Shown: positions 15,501 through 19,611 of the stretch, piece after piece
How positions within the stretch are numbered: the first letter of the stretch is position 1
Layout: every line of letters starts with the position of its first letter
Assembly: GCA_027066935.1 (NCBI GenBank)
Contig: JAMOMX010000015.1
Location: 1-19,611, forward strand
Source: Sulfurimonas sp.
GTDB taxonomy: Bacteria; Campylobacterota; Campylobacteria; Campylobacterales; Sulfurimonadaceae
Direction: 5' to 3'
Length of the DNA stretch: 19,611 nucleotides
Notes under the pieces: generated by a model
What the model saw: the letters and a program-made list of their open reading frames with translations, nothing else
Told to the model about the DNA's origin: nothing
The model's database searches: none
Program-made: the position numbers and the translations under genes

Positions 15501-16271
15501 CCAGCAGCACCTACAATTGATTTAAGTGATGGCACAAGTGTAGCATTTGCTTCTACAAGTGATGATGTAGCTGGATATTATGTATTTAATGGTCAAATTC
15601 CAGAGGAAAATACAGTTGGAGCTACTAACCTTTTTGTAAATTTAACAGCCGCAGAAGCTGCTGCATATGGTTTATGTCAAGAAACTAGTAAGTTAGCTTG
15701 GAATGATACTGCTTATGAACTTAATGTAGTTGCAGTTGATGGTGCTGGTACTTTAGGCAAAGGTAATGTTTCAGATACCACTACTGAAAATTATGTACCG
15801 ATGTTAAAAGATGCTATCCGTCTTGTTGATTCAAATGCGGCTGATAGTGATGCAACTATACTAGGTACTGTATATAACTCTGAATGTGTAAGCACTGGTG
15901 CGCAAACAGTAAATTATGGTGTTACTTTAACATCTGAAACAGATTTACAAACAGTTAAAATAGCTTATGAGCCTGAAAATGTAACAGATTTAACTGCTAC
16001 ACCTGTTTCTTTATTTGTAAACTCTACAAATCAAGATGCTTCTGTGATTGCAAAAATAACTTATGCAAGTGTATATGCTGGCGAAACAATATATGTTGAG
16101 TTAGAGGGTATTGTTTATTCTTTATTACTTCCAACATCTGCTGAGATAATTGCTGGCGCATTTGGTGGGTCTGGTGTTGCTGCTAATGATGGTGCAAGTA
16201 GTGCTAATCCACTTGATTTATCTGCTGGTCCAGGTTTCTTTTCTGAACTACAAGCTGGTCAAAGTTTATAA
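12516..16271 (+). CDS. Giant exported surface-type protein with repeated beta modules
   Basis: 1251 residues, rich in Ala, Thr, Ser, Asp and Gly and poor in Lys, Arg and Cys, unlike its AT-biased neighbours. Signal peptide 1-25 ends in VSA. A Trp/Gly/Tyr module appears as QWTLFG (39-44), VYSYD.....W (230-240) and GKAYW (260-264), and recurs as GWNLMAF (296-302) and NSGYW (867-871). Between them lie three divergent blocks of about 85 residues (about 325-400, 549-632, 685-770) with a strand-helix-strand look like adhesin or fibre insertion domains. Ig-like segments follow at about 918-995 (ending near DFTKPAAPTIDL) and beyond. No C-terminal barrel, LPXTG or obvious secretion tag is seen. AAGGAA precedes the first of two adjacent ATGs. 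It may be a surface layer, filament or adhesin; the role is unknown. Confidence 0.8.
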   Translation: MMFNYKKSLLSLATVAALAVAPVSANYIPLADATGADEQWTLFGVTGLKTSGAGSGTTAGTFSIADNIANAVSDNTLDDLFVSGLIASSSESLARVKVLSPFSLIEVRVDTTGAVFSETEPVRTMYVTMTEGGGPAFAFTYRASLEGHTMQYSTSADGSNAHSIKISSVNTYNNPGLGTVIQEIAGIPGSSLSGLSDMVDYNLDNNPANSAYYDRDVHQDVAGVGEYLRVYSYDAINEVWELYDSRNAADVNDFSELKKGKAYWAKMNNPANSGGLVLGSSSITSSEYTAAGITDGWNLMAFDNANPYIRKSETGFLVTTDGDDVITIYDASGNHSVAIAITDNTNEVATCDEINIAIKNAILDGTMPASFDLRVIPTGTAQQYAFLSTKRFLLDDSGTGSIAAVTTLAGLDPFVVSDAQNPTDGEDLTIVDLGTTAGAINGGTIAMSKYGEYALIIEALHGVGTASAQAANAARIHLQSAASNATTVSALSVDNGGAIATTAATLSTDIGGHNAVATAVDTNLDATADSILIASAEPFYVRDHTFTRVFEYTDVAEAEGETTISGTTTAGTYADTGAAQTAAAFITALEGVNSIQGVVDATQIVLISSDDDSNEFTVTENTGATATVGTLFDQLVDATNINDISKGAVKGVYSLTSFASSTLTNTLESGNALTNLDAMDDGTDTILVSVTTPTGTYTEAAATAITGVAGAVSVSDFTTFVQAQIEAWLAESSILYDSVTVTNTDPAVVTIVSTEVIDFTITATLVGGSVATNTAIPLAASTTLGRLTTVVPDLADDLKFNAIYAPNYVTDGPLYTMKDTSYTLKALVTGTTDLSDGSVNWDSIDLTRTPSEWLDSQDYNLFKVNENSGYWSFVEADSGSNTLTVANAALSPIVYTHRFNETDVNYNSVSGNIALTIDGLDVDDRAVPVVSATIAGSTIELANINGSNIYTGKVSSYEIESMVAGYNYEILANAADGLGYNLKAEDVGLIVDFTKPAAPTIDLSDGTSVAFASTSDDVAGYYVFNGQIPEENTVGATNLFVNLTAAEAAAYGLCQETSKLAWNDTAYELNVVAVDGAGTLGKGNVSDTTTENYVPMLKDAIRLVDSNAADSDATILGTVYNSECVSTGAQTVNYGVTLTSETDLQTVKIAYEPENVTDLTATPVSLFVNSTNQDASVIAKITYASVYAGETIYVELEGIVYSLLLPTSAEIIAGAFGGSGVAANDGASSANPLDLSAGPGFFSELQAGQSL

Positions 16272-16275
16272 TATA

Positions 16276-16302
16276 TGAGATCTCGAATTTTTCGAGATCT
16301 CA
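16276..16302 (+). terminator. Perfect 12-bp hairpin after the giant gene
   Basis: TGAGATCTCGAA (16276-16287), loop TTT, then TTCGAGATCTCA (16291-16302). It begins five bases after the stop of the 1251-residue gene and ends 23 bases before the next start. The tail ATAGCTTTTAAAA has only four T, so termination is probably partial; the stem may instead protect the 3' end of the upstream message and lower expression downstream. Confidence 0.6.
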
Positions 16303-16325
16303 ATAGCTTTTAAAAAGGTTTTATT

Positions 16326-17222
16326 TTGAAAAAATCCCTACTAATATTTTTGCTAACATTGTCTTATCTTCAAGCAGATTGTAAAGAGTATATGCTTTTA
16401 GGTTCAGATAAACAAAATCAAGTTAATATAAGCTCAAAAGATACTATAGTTTGGGATAAGCAAGATGGTATATGGAGTGTATCTAAGCCAAAAAATGAAG
16501 TAAAACTTACAAGTTCTACATGTAAAGATAGTGGATATGTTTTGTTAAATAATAATGAGATGATCTACAAAGCAGCACCTTATAATAAGAGTTATTATGA
16601 TTTAAAAAAGGGCTGGAACTATTTTACAACGCCAAAAAATGGTGTAGATGTTGCAAAAACATTTTTAGATGTAGAGTTTGTATATGTATATGATAAGCGT
16701 TCTCAAGCATGGGCAAGCTATTCTCCAAAAGATACATTAATGCAAAAAATAAAACAAACAAGAATTTTAGAATTAAAGTATATTGAGCAAGGTAGAGGCT
16801 TTTATGTTCTTAGTTCTAAAGCTATGAGAGTAGCTATAGCCTCTATTGTGCCAAATGAACAGTGTCAAAAATTTTTAAAAGATATAAATTATGATGTGAT
16901 TTATGATAGTGGTATAGATAAAGCTTTTACTTATAACGATATAAAATCACTATCACTTTCTTCAAGATATTTTTCACATAATAGGGAGGGTGTCTACAAT
17001 GATTCTAGAGTTATGATAATGGTTGCAAAACCAAAGAAACTATCTAAAAATAAGACACCTAAAAAATATGCCCCTGCTGTTCCAAAAATGATTATACTTT
17101 TTAACGAAGCATACCAAGAACAACAGTTTTATGCTTATGATTTTTTAAATAATACTTGTCATGTAGGCTATTTCCCATCTAAGAAAAAACCACCAGCACC
17201 AACAATGAAAATACTTAAGTAA
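16326..17222 (+). CDS. Exported protein sharing the Trp/Gly/Tyr module with the giant protein
   Basis: 298 residues. The start is TTG at 16326: AAAAAGG lies seven bases upstream and the product begins MKKSLLIFLLTLSYLQA, a clear signal peptide with the cut likely before Asp18. A module at about 96-165 reads GWNYF, then VYVYDKRSQAW, then GRGFYVLSS. VY.YD and the following Trp have the same spacing as in the giant protein (VYSYDAINEVW). A weaker copy, GIWSV...SGYVLL, lies at about 48-73. The C-terminal third is lysine/proline-rich, with a PKKLSKNKTPKK patch and a PPAPTMKILK end. Four or so cysteines may form disulfides. It may associate with the giant protein or share its partner. No named family is recognised. 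Confidence 0.75.
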   Translation: MKKSLLIFLLTLSYLQADCKEYMLLGSDKQNQVNISSKDTIVWDKQDGIWSVSKPKNEVKLTSSTCKDSGYVLLNNNEMIYKAAPYNKSYYDLKKGWNYFTTPKNGVDVAKTFLDVEFVYVYDKRSQAWASYSPKDTLMQKIKQTRILELKYIEQGRGFYVLSSKAMRVAIASIVPNEQCQKFLKDINYDVIYDSGIDKAFTYNDIKSLSLSSRYFSHNREGVYNDSRVMIMVAKPKKLSKNKTPKKYAPAVPKMIILFNEAYQEQQFYAYDFLNNTCHVGYFPSKKKPPAPTMKILK

Positions 17223-17271
17223 GAGGGAACACTTTGTGCTAAGAACACATAGTAAGAGTAAAGGAGATTAT

Positions 17272-17559
17272 ATGTTTAAAGTTTTTTTAATGTTAATTAC
17301 ATCAATATTGTTACTTCAGGCAACTCCTTTAGAAGATAGGTGTACTAAAGATATGAGCAAGATGTTAAGTTCTTATTATAAAGCAGATAGAGATAGACTA
17401 AATGATAATCTAATTGATTCTATTGATGGATTTAAAGATAGCATAAATTCAGCTTATTTGGCTTTAGAGAGTTGTAAAGAAAACAATTCTTATAACTTTA
17501 ACAACATGTATAGTTTTATACAAGAGAGTGAAAGAAAAATAGCCATTATTTCTCACTAA
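17272..17559 (+). CDS. Small exported helical protein
   Basis: 95 residues from the ATG at 17272, chosen because AAGGAG lies five bases upstream and MFKVFLMLITSILLLQA is a signal peptide; an in-frame GTG at 17236 would add 12 charged residues ahead of it. The mature part is charged and helix-forming (SKMLSSYYKADRDRLNDNL, IDGFKDSINSAYLALES) with two cysteines (RCTK, ESCK) that could link helices. No family is recognised. It is the last gene of the run that starts with the lipoproteins, 49 bases after the 298-residue gene, and is followed by a separate promoter. Confidence 0.65.
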   Translation: MFKVFLMLITSILLLQATPLEDRCTKDMSKMLSSYYKADRDRLNDNLIDSIDGFKDSINSAYLALESCKENNSYNFNNMYSFIQESERKIAIISH

Positions 17560-17628
17560 CCACCTAGCTTAAATATAAAAAAAGATACAAGTATAATAAT
17601 AGTAATTTACTTTTATTTAAAATTTTTG

Positions 17629-17634
17629 TATAAT
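17629..17634 (+). promoter_or_regulatory. -10 box for the barrel/flgP pair
   Basis: TATAAT 20 bases before the ATG at 17655, preceded by an A/T-rich stretch; a second TATAAT lies at 17592-17597. No GG-N10-GC pattern occurs in this spacer, so the pair looks sigma70-driven, unlike fliK. Confidence 0.5.
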
Positions 17635-17654
17635 AAATGAAAAAATGAGATTGA

Positions 17655-18449
17655 ATGATTTTGCGAATATTATTACCTTTTTTTATTGTTGTATCGTTGT
17701 TCGCAAAAAATGAAGATTGGCGTTCAAATATAGATTTTAAAGTAGAAGCGGGTCTTTTTTTAGCAAATTATGGCGGAGATATATCAAACACCAGTTCAAA
17801 AGCTGATTTTAAAAATGATTTAAATTTTGATAGTTCAAGTGTATCTTATTTTTCTATAGAAAATAAATTTAATTATGACTATATACCAAACTTGTATATT
17901 AGCTATCTAAGCCTGCGAAAAAAAGCTGATACAATACTAGATAAAGATTTAAAGATTACAAATAATACTTTTTTAACAGGTGTAAAAACTTCAAGTATAG
18001 CTGAGTATAGTTCTATAAATGCTATAATCTATCAAGATTTTATGATCAAAGGCACCTCTACTTCTATATATGGAAGTAAGTTTTACCCAGGGGATATTGA
18101 ATTTAACATAGGGTTAAATATAAAAAAATTGGACTATAAATATAACATACAAGATAAAGATGACTCAACAAAACCTATCTCTTGGATAAGGGTAAATGAG
18201 TTTATTCCATTACCATATTTTGGTTTTAAATATTATAGATATAATGTTATAATCTATGGAGATGTTAGCGCAATCTCTTACAATGAAGCTAAAACAATCT
18301 CTGCTCAAATAGCATTAGATTATAGAGTAGCTCATAGTATTTACCTTAGTTGTGGGTACTTATATGAGAAATTTGATGTAGTTGAAAAAGATGATACTGT
18401 AGTGTTTAGCATGTCGGGTTTAAAGCTTAGTGCAAAGTATAAATTTTAG
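17655..18449 (+). CDS. Outer-membrane beta-barrel protein
   Basis: 264 residues with a signal peptide (about 1-17, ending LFA). The mature chain is built of amphipathic strands with the pattern of a small barrel: FKVEAGLFLANYGG, YFSIENKFNYDYIPNLYISYLSL, FNIGLNIKKLDYKY, ISAQIALDYRV, SIYLSCGYLYEKF, and it ends in LKLSAKYKF, the terminal Phe expected of Bam substrates. It resembles the uncharacterised outer-membrane barrels common in Campylobacterota (possibly TIGR04219-like; not verified). The stop codon overlaps the ribosome site of the FlgP-like gene eight bases on, so the two are translationally linked and may act together at the outer membrane near the flagellum (inference). Confidence 0.75.
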   Translation: MILRILLPFFIVVSLFAKNEDWRSNIDFKVEAGLFLANYGGDISNTSSKADFKNDLNFDSSSVSYFSIENKFNYDYIPNLYISYLSLRKKADTILDKDLKITNNTFLTGVKTSSIAEYSSINAIIYQDFMIKGTSTSIYGSKFYPGDIEFNIGLNIKKLDYKYNIQDKDDSTKPISWIRVNEFIPLPYFGFKYYRYNVIIYGDVSAISYNEAKTISAQIALDYRVAHSIYLSCGYLYEKFDVVEKDDTVVFSMSGLKLSAKYKF

Positions 18450-18457
18450 GAGAATAG

Positions 18458-18889
18458 ATGAAAAAAATTTTATTTTTATTGGTTTTAGTTGGTAGTTTAT
18501 TAAATGCTAAGGATGGTTTTCCAGAGACTCCAGTAATAGAAGAGTATGTAGAAAAACAGCAAAAATATAACCTATTGATGGAAAACTCTAACATGATTAT
18601 TAGTGTTATTGGTCAAGGGGTAGCTCCAGCCTTTGCAACTTCTCCAGCGCAAGCATATGCACTTTCTAAGCGTGCAGCGACAGCTGATGCTTATAGGCTG
18701 ATAGCAGAGCGAATAAAGGGTGTTAATGTAGAGGGCAAAGATACTGTTAAAAATATGATGATTAAAAATTCAACAGTAAATACAAGAGTTAGTGCAATGA
18801 TAAGAAATGCTACTGTTATTGAAACAAATTATAAAGAGGGCTTGTGTGAAGTTGAGATGGAGATAACTCTCAACTATGGTGATTTTTAA
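18458..18889 (+). CDS. flgP: FlgP-like LPP20-family protein
   Basis: 143 residues. In Campylobacter, FlgP forms the outer-membrane-associated basal disk of the flagellar motor. After a signal peptide (1-17, ending LNA) a region of about 90 residues fits the LPP20 family: IGQGVAPAFA (51-60), ALSKRAATADAYRLIAERIKGVNV (68-91), then TVKN and a closing strand EVEMEITLNYG. The family is often lipidated, but here there is no lipobox Cys; the only Cys is at 130, so the protein would be a soluble or barrel-bound form. AGGAGA overlaps the stop of the upstream barrel gene. fliK follows after 76 bases, which supports a flagellar role. The symbol is assigned by family and context; another LPP20 protein is possible. 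Confidence 0.7.
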   Translation: MKKILFLLVLVGSLLNAKDGFPETPVIEEYVEKQQKYNLLMENSNMIISVIGQGVAPAFATSPAQAYALSKRAATADAYRLIAERIKGVNVEGKDTVKNMMIKNSTVNTRVSAMIRNATVIETNYKEGLCEVEMEITLNYGDF

Positions 18890-18903
18890 GATAGCAGGTA
18901 TTT

Positions 18904-18917
18904 GGTACAGATGATGC
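18904..18917 (+). promoter_or_regulatory. Sigma54-type -24/-12 promoter of fliK
   Basis: TTGGTACAGATGATGCT has GG and GC separated by exactly ten bases and resembles TTGGCAC-N5-TTGC(A/T), with one change in each half. The start site would be near 18929, leaving a leader of about 37 bases to fliK. In Campylobacterota, hook and hook-length genes are RpoN-dependent, so the site fits the gene it precedes. Confidence 0.65.
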
Positions 18918-18965
18918 TTTTATATTCTTAAAGCTCTTTTTATAAGAGTGCTATAAGGATAAAAG

Positions 18966-19611
18966 ATGATTATTTTAGATGCAAATGCTGAAAATAATAC
19001 TAAGCCATCAAATAATTTTTCACTTTTAAACCAAGATACTACTAAAGAAGCTAATACAGAGTTATCTTTTATTCAACTGCTTAAAGGTATTGAGCTAAAA
19101 GATGCCAAAGGCAATGATTTTATTAAGTTTCTCCCACTTGAAAATTCATTAGAGTTAAATCAGACTACAAAAACTTCACCTTACTCTAAAACAACAAATC
19201 TTGAGTTAAACCCACTTCTTACAAAAGATATTACGCTCAAAGAGTTAGTATTTGATTCTAAGAAATACTTAAAATCAATAATAATGCAAGATAGCAACTA
19301 TAAAGTCAATGAGGCAAAACAATTGCCACAAACATTAAAAGGTTTAGTTAACCTTGCTGAAAAATTAGGGATAGATCTAAAAAAAATAGTATATGAAGAT
19401 ATAAAACCAATAAATAAAGTTCAAATTCAAGGGGTTGATGGATCTAAAGTAAAAGCTTTATTAGATTCAGCAAAATTAAGTACAAATCTTGAAAATAAAA
19501 CAGAGATAAAAACAGCAAATTTTGAGACAAAAATTGAGACAAAAATAGTAAACTCAGAGATAAAATCTGAAAATAAAGCAGAGGTAAAACCTGAAATCAA
19601 AACAATAGATA
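18966..19611 (+). CDS. fliK: Flagellar hook-length control protein FliK, N-terminal part (cut by window end)
   Basis: Exported ruler protein that measures the hook and switches the flagellar export gate. The frame is open from the ATG at 18966 to the last base (215 codons), so the C-terminal gate-interacting domain is outside the window. FIQLLKGIELKDAKG (about 35-49) and LPQTLKGLVNLAEKLGIDL (about 119-137) resemble the N-terminal segments of Campylobacterota FliK. The last visible 45 residues are a Lys/Glu/Thr repeat (ENKTEIKT, ETKIETKI, SEIKSENKAEVK), the low-complexity region typical of the ruler part. AAGGA lies six bases before the ATG. The sigma54-type promoter and the FlgP-like neighbour support the call. 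Without the C-terminus it stays probable. Confidence 0.7.
   Translation, partial: MIILDANAENNTKPSNNFSLLNQDTTKEANTELSFIQLLKGIELKDAKGNDFIKFLPLENSLELNQTTKTSPYSKTTNLELNPLLTKDITLKELVFDSKKYLKSIIMQDSNYKVNEAKQLPQTLKGLVNLAEKLGIDLKKIVYEDIKPINKVQIQGVDGSKVKALLDSAKLSTNLENKTEIKTANFETKIETKIVNSEIKSENKAEVKPEIKTID

Noticed and set aside
12516..16271. Giant protein as an autotransporter or type I secreted RTX adhesin
   Set aside because: No C-terminal beta-barrel with terminal aromatic residue and no GGxGxD nonapeptide repeats were seen; it has an ordinary N-terminal signal peptide.
10655..17559. Surface cluster as a recently acquired island
   Set aside because: No integrase, transposase, tRNA target or flanking direct repeats were seen. 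The composition of the giant gene can come from its Ala/Thr/Asp-rich protein and not from transfer.

Overview
The window reads as a chromosome origin region of a free-living Campylobacterota (Epsilonproteobacteria), most like Sulfurimonas or a close relative. Reasons: AT-rich coding DNA; the order ruvC - dnaA - dnaN - gyrB - queF - dnaG; DnaA boxes with a TTCAC core on both sides of dnaA; a degenerate c-di-GMP-type protein inside the replication block; and flagellar genes (FlgP-like, FliK) with a sigma54-type promoter. The genus is an inference; the phylum is fairly secure.

Layout. (1) 1-1226: 3' end of citrate synthase gltA (+), converging on a two-gene minus-strand unit ruvC-ppnP. (2) 1227-2855: a bipartite oriC. 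The upstream half lies between ruvC and dnaA and reaches the dnaA GTG start. The downstream half lies between dnaA and dnaN and carries two tandem DnaA boxes, five perfect CTA repeats (a DnaA-trio element) and an AT-rich unwinding stretch. (3) 2856-9824: replication and housekeeping genes dnaN, gyrB, a membrane protein with degenerate GGDEF and EAL domains, queF and dnaG. (4) 9934-10586: a small stand-alone degenerate GGDEF-like protein converging on, and overlapping, a small secreted protein. (5) 10655-17559: an envelope/surface cluster. A minus-strand outer-membrane barrel with a SPOR-like N-terminus is divergent from a plus-strand run of two lipoproteins, a 1251-residue exported protein, a 298-residue exported protein that shares a Trp/Gly/Tyr sequence module with it, and a small exported helical protein. 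(6) 17655-19611: an outer-membrane barrel coupled to an FlgP/LPP20-family protein, then the N-terminal part of FliK, cut by the window end.

The most interesting reading is regulatory. Three sites fit the sigma54 -24/-12 pattern with exactly ten bases between GG and GC. Two of them sit back to back in the 246-base space between the barrel gene and the lipoprotein/giant-protein genes; the third precedes fliK. This suggests, by inference, that the uncharacterised surface cluster is expressed together with RpoN-dependent flagellar genes. No tRNA, rRNA, insertion sequence, CRISPR array or prophage gene was seen, and no gene-free stretch exceeds 300 bases.
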